Below, one piece after another: positions 7,545 to 15,975 of a DNA stretch of 42,664 nucleotides. The position numbers and the translations under genes are program-made. How positions within the stretch are numbered: the stretch's first letter is position 1; the number at the start of each line of letters is the position of its first letter. Origin of the DNA: Bacteroidota bacterium (GTDB taxonomy: Bacteria > Bacteroidota > Bacteroidia > Flavobacteriales_F > PHOS-HE28); assembly GCA_018266685.1 (NCBI GenBank), contig JAFDZY010000482.1, positions 1-42,664 on the forward strand. Direction: 5' to 3'. The notes under the pieces are model-generated. The model worked only from the letters and a program-made list of their open reading frames with translations, was not told the DNA's origin and did not search any database.

Positions 7545-8599
7545 CGCGCCACCACTACCCGCTGCACGGTGCCATCCGCGCGGGAGCGAAGCAGGTAAGG
7601 GCCTGGTGCAACGCCTTCCAGATCAATGTGGTGGTACAAGGCGGAAGTGGGTGCCACCGTACACACCACACGGCCGTCCGCTGCCAGGAGCTCGAGGCCG
7701 GCAGGTGCCTTGCCCTCCACATAAAGCATTGAACCCGCAGGATTCGGCCAAACGCGGAATGCTGCGCGCGCAGGCGATTCGGGCACTGCGGTGGAAATAT
7801 CCTCCGGATGGTAGTAGAAGCGCACCAGCGTGTTGATGCCCCCCACGGTGGTTACCTGCAACACCGGCTCATCCATGCCTTGGGCCAACCACTTGTATTC
7901 GATGGTTTCCGGTTCAGGCACGGATATTCCGAAGCCAAGCTGGTCCACGTAGATGGTATCCGTGCGTTGCAGGCGTGATTTCACCCGGAGCACTTGAAAC
8001 GTATCGGCAGGCAGGATAAGCGTTCCCCAACCATCCACCTCATTGCGGCGCATCTGGTCTTGGCCGTAAAAGCCCAAGGTGGGCACGGAGATCTCAAAAT
8101 GGCTCGCCGAGCTGTCCGTGTTGCCAAAATCCATCGGGAAGCGGTAGATCCAATCAACGGGGGTGCGCTGCACAGAAGTGGGAAGGCCGTTGATGTTGGC
8201 ACCGAATCCCACGTCGCGGTAGCCTGCGGAATTTGACTTGAAATAATTGAAGACATCGCTGATCTGCACGCCCTGCATGCCCATGTCAGCCCCGCGCATG
8301 GCCAGATCGGCCTTGTTTTCCGGGTAAAGCAGGGCATTGTTGAAGAAGAACTGGTACAAGAACGGGGTGCTGCCTACCGTAACTGCGGTGTCCGCTCCTT
8401 CCGCCGCTGGCTGCAGGTCGCTGAAATCCCAGGTGTGCCCTGCTCCCGTATCCGCCATATCCGCCGTGGTGTTGGTGTTGCGGAAGCGCACCGTGTCCCC
8501 CGGGGAGGGCATGTCCGCCGGGCCGATGGAAATTTGGGCGTTTGCGGCAGCGCTCCAACCGCAAAGAGCCAAGAACAACGGGCGTAGCATCTGTTTCAT
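7541..8599 (-). CDS. Secreted protein of unknown function with T9SS sorting domain
   Basis: 352 residues. The start at 8599 gives a signal peptide (MKQMLRPLFLALCGWSAAANAQ), while the upstream extension to 8842 is arginine-rich and has no signal. The body (about 23-270) starts with ISIGPADMPSPGDTVRFRNT and has no domain I can name; such openings are common in Bacteroidota cargo proteins. The last 75 residues are a T9SS C-terminal domain (FRVWPNPAGSMLYVEG, GVAPGPYLLR, RVVVAR). A TACCTTGG box ends 4 bases before the ATG. It is divergent from the gene at 8694. Confidence 0.8.
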   Translation of the reverse strand: MKQMLRPLFLALCGWSAAANAQISIGPADMPSPGDTVRFRNTNTTADMADTGAGHTWDFSDLQPAAEGADTAVTVGSTPFLYQFFFNNALLYPENKADLAMRGADMGMQGVQISDVFNYFKSNSAGYRDVGFGANINGLPTSVQRTPVDWIYRFPMDFGNTDSSASHFEISVPTLGFYGQDQMRRNEVDGWGTLILPADTFQVLRVKSRLQRTDTIYVDQLGFGISVPEPETIEYKWLAQGMDEPVLQVTTVGGINTLVRFYYHPEDISTAVPESPARAAFRVWPNPAGSMLYVEGKAPAGLELLAADGRVVCTVAPTSALYHHIDLEGVAPGPYLLRSRADGTVQRVVVAR

Positions 8600-8603
8600 G
8601 CCG

Positions 8604-8611
8604 CCAAGGTA
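8604..8611 (-). promoter_or_regulatory. -7-like box (TACCTTGG) for the T9SS cargo gene
   Basis: TAnnTTTG with the seventh base changed to G, 4 bases before the ATG at 8599. It faces away from the box at 8681-8688, with 69 bases between them. Confidence 0.45.
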
Positions 8612-8680
8612 TTGCACTTGCCGCGGTCCGTGCAACAGGGGGGCCTGCGTTTTTGGCACAAGGTTGGCAGCACCCCGGTT

Positions 8681-8688
8681 TAACTTTG
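8681..8688 (+). promoter_or_regulatory. -7 box (TAACTTTG), probably leaderless
   Basis: An exact TAnnTTTG match 5 bases before the ATG at 8694. It also fixes the start: an open frame extends upstream to 8337, but only as antisense to the neighbouring gene. Confidence 0.6.
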
Positions 8689-8693
8689 GGCCG

Positions 8694-9320
8694 ATGCGCC
8701 ACATCCTCCTCATCGCTCTGCTTGCCTTTTCCAGTGTTGCATTCGGCCAAAACCCCACGGACCGCAAGCTGGTGCAGTTCAGTGGCGTGGTGGTTACCGG
8801 CGACAGCCTGGAACCGGTGCCGTTCACCAGCATCCTCACCAAGGGCAGCTACCGGGGCACCATCAGCGATGTGTACGGCTACTTCAGCTTCGTAGCACAA
8901 ACCGGCGATACCATTGAGTTTGCGGCGGTGGGGTTCAAGCGCGGCAATTATGTGATCCCCGATTCACTGCACGACAACAAGTACTCCATGATCCACGTGC
9001 TCTTCCCGGACACGGTGTTGTTGAAGCCCCTTGAAGTGTACCCCTGGCCCAGCAAGGAGCAGTTCCGCGAAGCGTTCATGGCACTGAACCTGTCCGACAA
9101 TGAATATGAGCGCGCCTTGAAGCACCTCAATTCCGCCGAAGTGATCCAGCGCATGGAAAACTTGCCGCCGGACCCTGGGCTGGCCGCCCATTACCAGGCC
9201 GCGCTGGACAACACGCGCATCTACAACCAGGGCATGGCGCCCACGGTGAACCTGTTCAACCCCATCGCATGGGCGCAGTTCGTGCAGGCGTGGAGGTCCG
9301 GCCAACTGAAGCGTCAGTAG
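8694..9320 (+). CDS. Secreted carboxypeptidase-regulatory-like domain protein
   Basis: 208 residues with a signal peptide (MRHILLIALLAFSSVAFGQ). Residues about 27-105 form a CarboxypepD_reg-like beta-sandwich: VQFSGVVVTGDSLEPVPFTSI, then GTISDVYGYFSFVAQTGDTIEFAAVGFK, the usual pattern of outer-membrane and surface proteins in Bacteroidota. The remaining 100 residues are helical (EVYPWPSKEQFREAFMALNL onward) and unassigned. It lacks a TonB plug or barrel, so it is a stand-alone domain protein, probably periplasmic or attached to the outer membrane. Confidence 0.78.
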   Translation: MRHILLIALLAFSSVAFGQNPTDRKLVQFSGVVVTGDSLEPVPFTSILTKGSYRGTISDVYGYFSFVAQTGDTIEFAAVGFKRGNYVIPDSLHDNKYSMIHVLFPDTVLLKPLEVYPWPSKEQFREAFMALNLSDNEYERALKHLNSAEVIQRMENLPPDPGLAAHYQAALDNTRIYNQGMAPTVNLFNPIAWAQFVQAWRSGQLKRQ

Positions 9321-9401
9321 GTCGAAAGCTGGCAATGCCCCCAAGCTGTTCCGGCGGAACACCTGCTGCACTGCGTGAACCATGCGTTCCTTTGCCGCGC
9401 G

Positions 9402-10817
9402 ATGGCAAAACACGGGGAGATCATTCTGGAAAATGTAGAGGTGACGGGATGGGCGCAAGGCAAGGCCATCGCCAAAGTTGACGGGCTGGTGGTGTTCATC
9501 ACCGGTGCAGTGCCGGGGGATGTGGCGGACCTGCGCATCACGCGGAAGAAAAAGAGCTTTGCGGAAGCCTCCCTGGCCCGGCTGGTACAGCCATCGCCGC
9601 ACAGGACCGAGCCGTTCTGCAAACACTTCGGCACGTGCGGGGGCTGCACCTGGCAGCACTTCGCCTACGATGCACAACTTGCCTTCAAGCGGCAGGAAGT
9701 GATCGACAACCTGCAACGCCTCGGTGGCCTGGAACTTCCGGAGGTGCCCGCCACGCTGGCCTCACCGAAGCAACGTTACTACCGGAACAAACTGGAGTAC
9801 ACCTTCAGCGCCCAACGTTGGTTCACCAAGGAAGAACTCGATGGCGGCGAGCGCATTGAAGACAGAAAAGCGCTGGGCTACCACCTCCCCGGCCGGTTCG
9901 ACAAGATCTTGGACGTGTCCGAGTGCTGGCTGCAGCCCGCCCCCAGCGATGCCATCCGGAATTTCATCCGGCAGTACAGTGCGGCGAACGGGCTATCGCA
10001 TTACGACATCCGCAGGCACGAAGGCTGGTTGCGCACGCTCACCATCCGCACCACCACCACCGGCGAAGTGATGGCACTCGTGGCCTTTGGCCATGAGGAT
10101 CCCGGGCCGCGCGAGGCGCTCCTGCACGCCGTGTTGAAGCATTTCCCCGCGATCACTTCCTTGTTGTGGTGCATCAATCCGAAGAAGAACGACACCATCT
10201 GGGACTTGGACATCCAGGTGTTCCACGGCCGCGACCACATTGTGGAGGAATTGAAGGATGGCGGGCTGCCCCCGCTGCGTTTCCGCATTGGCCCAAAGAG
10301 CTTTTTCCAGACCAATCCGGAGCAAACCGAAGCCATGTACAGGCTGGTACGCGAATTTGCCGGGTTGAAGGGTGATGAACATGTGTATGACCTGTACTGC
10401 GGGGCCGGTAGCATTTCCCTGTTCCTGGCGCGCCACTGCGCACGGGTCACCGGCGCGGAAATTGTGCCTGAGGCGGTAGCGGACGCCAAGGTCAACGCCG
10501 AACTGAACCGCATTGGCAATGCCACCTTTGAAGCTGGTGACCTGAAGGACCTGTTGAATGCCGAATTCATGGTCCGCCACGGGAAACCCGATGTACTGGT
10601 CACCGATCCGCCACGGGCAGGCATGCATGAAGCAGTGGTCCAGCGCATCCGTGAAATGGCCCCGCCGAGGTTGGTGTACGTAAGCTGCAACCCGGCCACC
10701 CAGGCCCGCGATCTTGGCCTGCTAAAGGACCTGTACCAAATCACGCACGTGCAGCCGCTGGACATGTTTCCGCACACGGCGCACCTGGAAACGGTGGTGC
10801 GCTTAGTTCGGAATTGA
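9402..10817 (+). CDS. rlmD: 23S rRNA (uracil-C5)-methyltransferase, RlmD/RumA family
   Basis: 471 residues. It methylates C5 of a uridine in 23S rRNA (U1939 in E. coli) using SAM. An N-terminal TRAM domain (about 5-60) is followed by the iron-sulfur cysteines C73, C79 and C82 (Cx5CxxC), with C175 as the likely fourth ligand. The Rossmann motif is DLYCGAGSISLFLA. Catalysis uses TDPPRAGM, nucleophile C429 in VSCNPAT, and base E463 in HLETVV. The start at 9402 is preferred over 9375 because a TTCCTTTG box (9387-9394) lies between them. The family includes several closely related TrmA-like enzymes, so the exact target base is inferred. Its end overlaps the convergent gene by 15 bases. Confidence 0.9.
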   Translation: MAKHGEIILENVEVTGWAQGKAIAKVDGLVVFITGAVPGDVADLRITRKKKSFAEASLARLVQPSPHRTEPFCKHFGTCGGCTWQHFAYDAQLAFKRQEVIDNLQRLGGLELPEVPATLASPKQRYYRNKLEYTFSAQRWFTKEELDGGERIEDRKALGYHLPGRFDKILDVSECWLQPAPSDAIRNFIRQYSAANGLSHYDIRRHEGWLRTLTIRTTTTGEVMALVAFGHEDPGPREALLHAVLKHFPAITSLLWCINPKKNDTIWDLDIQVFHGRDHIVEELKDGGLPPLRFRIGPKSFFQTNPEQTEAMYRLVREFAGLKGDEHVYDLYCGAGSISLFLARHCARVTGAEIVPEAVADAKVNAELNRIGNATFEAGDLKDLLNAEFMVRHGKPDVLVTDPPRAGMHEAVVQRIREMAPPRLVYVSCNPATQARDLGLLKDLYQITHVQPLDMFPHTAHLETVVRLVRN

Positions 10818-11807
10818 CCCGAGCCCGGTGCCCTGCCGATAGATATGCTCCGTGCACGGATGCCCGTTGAGGAAGTAGGTCACCTGGCCATAATAGCTGG
10901 CCACCCGCCGAAATTCATCGATCCGGTTGCCATCCCGCACGCTGACCGTGGTGAAAACATGGAGGTGGTCCGCCCACACCTCCCTGCGAACCACATTTTC
11001 CGGCAATCCTATTGGCGCTGGCAGCACCGCTGGCATTGTGGCATCCGGGGCCAAAGTGCTTTCCGGCAGGGGATCCATGCGGGGCGCGGGGCGCACCACG
11101 GGCGGCACCTCCGCAGCCTTGGGGGCCGGCTTGTCAACCGCTGGAGCGGAAAGTACGTGTACCATGGGTGCCACCCGGGGCACCGTTGCCGCCACTACAT
11201 CACCCATGCCAATGCCAGAGCTTGCACCGGCGGGCTGCGGTGCCTGGGCTGTCTTTGCTTCACCCAGCGTACCCTGTCTTGCCGCTGGATCCGCGGCTAC
11301 GGGCAAGGTGCGCTTCATCCAAGCTTGCCGCACTTCATCCACGCGCCTTTCCAGTTCCTCATCCTTCGCGATCCGGTAGTCCGTGCTGTACGCAAATCCA
11401 TGTACTCCAAGGTCATATTGGATGTAGCCCACCGGGCCGGCATATTCCATGCCCCCGCTCTTGGACACGGGTTCCAATGTCACCTGGAACGGAAAGAAGA
11501 AGCCCCTGTTGCCAACGGATGCAGCGGGAACCTCCGTATTAAACATCAATTGTTTGGTGGTACAGCCCGGATGCTCGAACGACAACAAGTAGCTGCGTTG
11601 GAGGTCCAACTGCATGGTAAAATGCCCCAAGCCTGCGGAGATCACTTGCTGCTGCCCATCCTTGGAGGCCACAACCAATACCGCTCCATCCATGGGAAAG
11701 CCCTTCACCACCAGCTTTCCGTCGAGCAGTAAAGACTCCGCATGCAAACCCACTGCGGAGGCCGCCATGGCGCAAGCACAAACCAAGCCTTTAAGTTGGT
11801 TCTTCAT
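10803..11807 (-). CDS. Secreted protein of unknown function
   Basis: 334 residues. The start at 11807 opens a signal peptide (MKNQLKGLVCACAMAASAVGLHA). Residues about 25-130 form a beta-rich domain with conserved-looking turns (LLLDGKLVVKGFPMDGAVLVV, LSFEHPGCTTKQLMFNTEVP). About 165-265 is a Pro/Ala-rich linker with low-complexity character. The C-terminal 70 residues (EVWADHLHVFTTVSVRDGNR, YYGQVTYFLNGHPCTEHIY) form a second small domain. I recognise no family; similar two-part proteins occur among flavobacterial secreted proteins. No T9SS tail is evident. A TACCTTTG box sits 33 bases upstream. It converges on rlmD with a 15-base overlap. Confidence 0.72.
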   Translation of the reverse strand: MKNQLKGLVCACAMAASAVGLHAESLLLDGKLVVKGFPMDGAVLVVASKDGQQQVISAGLGHFTMQLDLQRSYLLSFEHPGCTTKQLMFNTEVPAASVGNRGFFFPFQVTLEPVSKSGGMEYAGPVGYIQYDLGVHGFAYSTDYRIAKDEELERRVDEVRQAWMKRTLPVAADPAARQGTLGEAKTAQAPQPAGASSGIGMGDVVAATVPRVAPMVHVLSAPAVDKPAPKAAEVPPVVRPAPRMDPLPESTLAPDATMPAVLPAPIGLPENVVRREVWADHLHVFTTVSVRDGNRIDEFRRVASYYGQVTYFLNGHPCTEHIYRQGTGLGSIPN

Positions 11808-11840
11808 GGGATGTTTTACAACGGAGCCGTGTCGAGCCTG

Positions 11841-11848
11841 CAAAGGTA
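11841..11848 (-). promoter_or_regulatory. -7 box (TACCTTTG) for the unknown secreted protein
   Basis: An exact TAnnTTTG match on the minus strand, 33 bases before the ATG at 11807. It is one of the few genes here with a predicted leader longer than 20 bases. Confidence 0.6.
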
Positions 11849-12009
11849 TTGTGGTCCTTGCCGTTAGTCCCATAAAGCTGCATTATCCTGCTTGCCGCAC
11901 TCCTGTGCCACAGACCTCCTGCAACCATTTTCACATCTTTGACACATCTCCAGGCCTAAGGTTGAATTTGGCACGAAACTTGGCAAGTTCCATTTTGAAT
12001 CAAAGTACC

Positions 12010-14391
12010 ATGCGCACGCTAGCACGCCTCATCCTTCCGGTTCCTGCATTGTTGTGTTCAGTGCAGGCGTTCACACAGGTGGACAGCACCGGCGGTTGGC
12101 CCTTGGTGTTCAGCACCAATGGAAACCAGGTCCAAGTCTTCAAGCCGCAACCGGAGTCCTTTGACGGTACGAGCTTCACCGCAAGGGCTGCCGTGGCATT
12201 GCAGCGCCCGGCGGACAAAACGCCAGTTTTCGGGGCGATCTGGGGCAATGGCACCCTGGCCGTGGACCGCGGCAACCGGATGGGCACGCTTACCAATTTC
12301 AAGGTTACGGATGCACGGTTCCCCGGGATCAGCGATGCCGGAGAGATCGCAGGCATCAAGGAGATGCTTTCAGCAGGGATCACGGCGCATGCCGCCCCTG
12401 TTCCGATCGACTGGCTGGTGGCAGCCTTGGAGGAGGAAAAGCAAAGCACAGCTTCGTACGACAATGCGCCACCCACGATCATTTACAAGGACAAGCCCAG
12501 CATTCTGCTTTACATCGACGGAGACCCGATCTACGAACCGGTAAAATCGGAAGACAAAGCCCTGGATCCCGTTTATGCGCAAAATGCACCCCAACTGGAG
12601 CGCGTGGTGAATTCGCCTTTCCTGCTGGTGCGGCCGAAGGGTGGTGACATCTGGCTTTACGGTTCGGGCACGTGGTATTCCTCACGCAACATCCAAGGAC
12701 CGTGGAACCATGAGGACAAGGCTCCCGGATATTTGGAGACCCTGGCCAAGCAGGTGGATACGGCGAAAGTGGCCCCGCCCAAGGATGGCATTATTCCGGA
12801 AGTTGTTGTCACCACCAAGCCAGCGGTGCTGCTGGATGTGGACGGGAAACCGCAAATGCAGCCCTTCGACAACAGTTCGCTCATGTACGTTACCAACACG
12901 GACAAGGACCTGTTCATGTACATCCCCACGCAGGAGTACTATTTCCTGGCATCGGGCAGGTGGTATGCCACGAAGGACCTTCCAAATGGACCTTGGCGTT
13001 ATGTAGCACCTGAAGACCTGCCTGCAGACTTTGCCAAGGTGCCGGAAGGCTCTCCAAAGGATGGCATCCTCGCGCACGTGGCAGGCACTCTTGCCGCCCG
13101 TGAAGCCGTGCGGGATGCAAGCATTCCCCAAACCGCCCAGGTGGACCGTGGTTCCGCCACCGTGAACGTTTCCTATGACGGATCACCGAAATTCAGCCAG
13201 ATCGCGGGCACTTCCGTGTACTCCGCAGAGAATGCCAGCACCACGGTGCTGCTGATCAATGGCGTATACCACGTGTGCGACAATGCCGTGTGGTACGAAG
13301 GCACCAGCCCGGACGGTCCATGGACGGTAAGCACATCCGTGCCTGCCGAAGTGAACGAGATCCCCCCTTCGGACCCGGCCTACCGCGTGAGGTACGTTTA
13401 CATCTACGACTACACGCCTGATTACGTATTCACCGGCTACACGCCCGGTTATTTGGGCAGCTATGTACAAGGCGGCACCGTGATCTACGGAACCGGCTAC
13501 TACTACAACCCCTGGCGCGGCAGCTTTTGGTACCCGCGCCCGTACACCTGGGGCTTCAACATGTACTACAACCCTTGGTATGGCTGGAGCTTTGGAACTT
13601 CCTGGGGATATGACTGGTTTTATCCTTCGTGGAACTACTATGGTTACTACCGGCCCTATTCCTGGGGCTGGTGGGGGCCGTATGCCTACTGCCCGCCTGT
13701 GGTGCATTGGCACCACAACGGCTTCTATGGCCACCGCGGCAGCTTTGGTGGCAATGCCAATGTCAACGGCCGCCCCATAGGGAACAGCAACGGAGCACTG
13801 CGCGGCGGAGACCTCTATCAAAACCACCGTTTGGCCGGGGTGCGCCCCACCGAAATACCAGCAAGCAGGCCGGTGCGCACGGCAGAAACCAACCGGACCA
13901 CAAGGAATACGGCGACTACCGTTCGTACCCCTGAACCAATTCGTGGCGATCATTTCACGGACAGCCAGGGCAATGTGTTCCGCAACGAAAACGGGCGCAC
14001 GCAAGAACTCCGCAATGGGCGGTGGACCGAAATAGGCCGGAACCCCTCCTCGGGCAACATCCAGGAAAAGCAGGGAAACGGCACCAACACCGGGCGAACA
14101 CCCGACATGCAGCCCGACCAACGGACACGCACACCACAAGCCAACCAGGGAAGAACTCCTGACGGCCAAATGGACCGGAACCCGTGGCGGATTGAGCAGG
14201 AACGGAACCGTGGCGAGGAGCGGTCGCGTGATTTCCGCGGATACCAGCAGGACCGGTACAATGCCCCTTCACCGGGCAGGCAGCAGGCCCCAAGCGCACC
14301 GTCCATGCGCCAGCCTTACAATCCTTCCCAGCCAGCGCGCAGCACACCGGGCAATCGTGGCGGAAGCCCCGCCCGGCGCGGAGGGCGCTAA
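12010..14391 (+). CDS. Large secreted Tyr/Trp-rich protein, 'carbohydrate-binding family V/XII'-like
   Basis: 793 residues with a signal peptide (MRTLARLILPVPALLCSVQAFTQ). Residues about 25-430 hold three copies of a short module ending in WY...GPW (WYSSRNIQGPWNHE, WYATKDLPNGPWRYV, WYEGTSPDGPWTVS), each after an open strand pair. This is the pattern of proteins commonly labelled carbohydrate-binding family V/XII, though binding is unproven. Residues about 455-575 are extraordinarily rich in Tyr, Trp, Gly and Pro. The final 200 residues are Arg/Asn/Pro/Gln-rich low complexity ending in GGSPARRGGR. It may be a cell-surface or envelope-associated polymer-like protein. The start at 12010 is the first ATG with a signal peptide; the open frame upstream to 11614 is antisense to the neighbour. 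Confidence 0.78.
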   Translation: MRTLARLILPVPALLCSVQAFTQVDSTGGWPLVFSTNGNQVQVFKPQPESFDGTSFTARAAVALQRPADKTPVFGAIWGNGTLAVDRGNRMGTLTNFKVTDARFPGISDAGEIAGIKEMLSAGITAHAAPVPIDWLVAALEEEKQSTASYDNAPPTIIYKDKPSILLYIDGDPIYEPVKSEDKALDPVYAQNAPQLERVVNSPFLLVRPKGGDIWLYGSGTWYSSRNIQGPWNHEDKAPGYLETLAKQVDTAKVAPPKDGIIPEVVVTTKPAVLLDVDGKPQMQPFDNSSLMYVTNTDKDLFMYIPTQEYYFLASGRWYATKDLPNGPWRYVAPEDLPADFAKVPEGSPKDGILAHVAGTLAAREAVRDASIPQTAQVDRGSATVNVSYDGSPKFSQIAGTSVYSAENASTTVLLINGVYHVCDNAVWYEGTSPDGPWTVSTSVPAEVNEIPPSDPAYRVRYVYIYDYTPDYVFTGYTPGYLGSYVQGGTVIYGTGYYYNPWRGSFWYPRPYTWGFNMYYNPWYGWSFGTSWGYDWFYPSWNYYGYYRPYSWGWWGPYAYCPPVVHWHHNGFYGHRGSFGGNANVNGRPIGNSNGALRGGDLYQNHRLAGVRPTEIPASRPVRTAETNRTTRNTATTVRTPEPIRGDHFTDSQGNVFRNENGRTQELRNGRWTEIGRNPSSGNIQEKQGNGTNTGRTPDMQPDQRTRTPQANQGRTPDGQMDRNPWRIEQERNRGEERSRDFRGYQQDRYNAPSPGRQQAPSAPSMRQPYNPSQPARSTPGNRGGSPARRGGR

Positions 14392-14432
14392 CATTTCACC
14401 TCTTTTGAGGATGCCGGGCGGAGCTTCTTCGC

Positions 14433-14440
14433 CACATTTG
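14433..14440 (+). promoter_or_regulatory. -7-like box (CACATTTG) for the glycosyltransferase
   Basis: TAnnTTTG with the first base changed to C, 19 bases before the ATG at 14460. Confidence 0.4.
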
Positions 14441-14459
14441 CGCAGATCGGCGAAGCGCA

Positions 14460-15509
14460 ATGGATACGGCGGTGGTCATCCTCAACTGGAACGGACAGAA
14501 GTGGCTGGAACGCTTCCTGCCCGGGGTGGTGGCGCATACGGGAGCGGATGCCCGCATCGTGGTGGCGGACAATGCGAGCACGGACGGTTCCATAGCATGG
14601 CTGCGGGCAAACTGGCCCGAAGTGGAAGTGGTGGAAATGCCGACGAACGAAGGATTCGCCGGCGGCTACAACATTGCGCTGGCCCAGCTCGAAGAGAAAT
14701 ACTTTGTGCTATTGAACTCCGACGTTGAGGTAACCCCGGGCTGGGCAGCAACCTTGCGGAACCACTTGGAGCAACATCCGGACATGGCCGCCTGCCAGCC
14801 CAAAATGTTGAGCCATGCCAACCGCAACAGGTTTGAGCATGCCGGTGCGGCCGGCGGGTACATCGACCGCAACGGGTATCCCTTCTGCCGGGGACGCATC
14901 TTCGAGATCACCGAGGAAGACCAAGGCCAGTACAATGACGTGCGCGATGTGTTCTGGGCCACCGGGGCCTGTCTGATGATCCGCTCCGAAGCTTTCCGCG
15001 CCGCCGGTGGCTTTGACGCCTCGCTTTTTGCGCACATGGAGGAGATCGACTTGTGCTGGTGCCTGCGCCGCATGGGCTGGCGCATCGGATACACCAGTGC
15101 GGCCACGGTGTACCACGTGGGCGGCGGCGCATTGGGCTACGGCAATCCGCGCAAGACTTTCCTCAATTTCCGAAACAGCCTTGCGGTGCTTACCAAACAT
15201 TTGGACTCACGCTGGATCTACGCCCGGATCATCCACCGCATAGTACTGGACGTATTTGCCGCACTGAAGTTCCTTGCAGAAGGCCATGCAGCCCACACAC
15301 GGCAAGTGTTTCGTGCACATTGGAATTTCACCCGCTGGCTTCCGCGCCTGCTTCGCGAACGAAAGCGCCTGCGCAAGCTTGAAACACGCCCGGACCTCAC
15401 GGGCATGTACCACCGGAGCATCGCCTACGACAGGTACATCCTGGGCTGGCGGAATTTCGCACAGTTGGACCGCACGGCCTTTGATCAGCCGGCACGCCGC
15501 AGCAAGTGA
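14460..15509 (+). CDS. Family 2 glycosyltransferase
   Basis: 349 residues with a GT-A fold. The N-terminus VVILNWNGQKWLERFLP is the classic GT2 first strand, followed by VVADNASTDGS, the loop NEGFAGGYNIAL, and the metal-binding region N86-S-D88 (VLLNSDVEV). DVFWATGACLMIRSEAF and the acidic E-E-I-D site in FAHMEEIDLCWCLRRMGW fit the acceptor and base region of rhamnosyltransferase-like members. The C-terminal 120 residues are helical and basic, probably membrane-associated. It would add a sugar to a surface polysaccharide or glycan, but donor and acceptor are unknown. No other glycan genes are next to it. It overlaps aroQ tail to tail by 25 bases. Confidence 0.9.
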   Translation: MDTAVVILNWNGQKWLERFLPGVVAHTGADARIVVADNASTDGSIAWLRANWPEVEVVEMPTNEGFAGGYNIALAQLEEKYFVLLNSDVEVTPGWAATLRNHLEQHPDMAACQPKMLSHANRNRFEHAGAAGGYIDRNGYPFCRGRIFEITEEDQGQYNDVRDVFWATGACLMIRSEAFRAAGGFDASLFAHMEEIDLCWCLRRMGWRIGYTSAATVYHVGGGALGYGNPRKTFLNFRNSLAVLTKHLDSRWIYARIIHRIVLDVFAALKFLAEGHAAHTRQVFRAHWNFTRWLPRLLRERKRLRKLETRPDLTGMYHRSIAYDRYILGWRNFAQLDRTAFDQPARRSK

Positions 15510-15910
15510 TCCACGGCCATGCGGTAGCCTTCAAGCCCGAAGCCGGTGATCACACCTGCGCAATGCACCGCAGTGAGCGAGCGGTGGCGGAACTCCTCCC
15601 GCGCGTGGATGTTGCTGATGTGGACTTCCACAACCGGCACTTTCAGGGATGCCAGGGCATCGCGGATGGCTACGCTGGTGTGTGAATACCCTGCGGCATT
15701 GAGCACCACGCCGCCACACTGCCCTTCGGCGGCACGCAGCGCCTCGATCAGCGCGCCCTCGTGGTTGCTTTGGAAGTGGTCGATCACGTGGCCCGGAAAG
15801 GCAGCTTGGAGCTCAAGCAAGTATTCGGCGAACGTGCGTGTTCCGTAGATGCCCGGCTCGCGGGTGCCCAAGAGGTCCAGGTTGGGGCCGTTGATGATGC
15901 GTATGTGCAT
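15485..15910 (-). CDS. aroQ: Type II 3-dehydroquinate dehydratase
   Basis: 141 residues, the normal length of this dodecameric enzyme. It dehydrates 3-dehydroquinate to 3-dehydroshikimate in the shikimate pathway. The N-terminus IINGPNLDLLGTREPGIYG carries R17 and the catalytic Y22. NAAGYSHTSVAIRDAL and VEVHISNIHAREEFRHRS supply the substrate-binding Asn and the catalytic His region. The start at 15910 is chosen because the family begins with this strand; the frame is open for 72 more codons upstream, antisense to xerD. A CACTTTTG box sits 9 bases upstream. Confidence 0.95.
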   Translation of the reverse strand: MHIRIINGPNLDLLGTREPGIYGTRTFAEYLLELQAAFPGHVIDHFQSNHEGALIEALRAAEGQCGGVVLNAAGYSHTSVAIRDALASLKVPVVEVHISNIHAREEFRHRSLTAVHCAGVITGFGLEGYRMAVDHLLRRAG

Positions 15911-15919
15911 GACGATGCG

Positions 15920-15927
15920 CAAAAGTG
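15920..15927 (-). promoter_or_regulatory. -7-like box (CACTTTTG) for aroQ
   Basis: TAnnTTTG with T>C at the first base, 9 bases before the aroQ ATG. It lies 36 bases from the opposing xerD box, so the two promoters probably share upstream contacts. Confidence 0.4.
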
Positions 15928-15963
15928 GGCAAAACCTTTCATCGGCACACGCTGGCCGCAGCC

Positions 15964-15971
15964 CAACTTTG
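15964..15971 (+). promoter_or_regulatory. -7-like box (CAACTTTG) for xerD, probably leaderless
   Basis: TAnnTTTG with T>C at the first base, 4 bases before the ATG at 15976. It decides for this start over the in-frame ATG at 15925. Confidence 0.45.
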
Positions 15972-15975
15972 CCAC

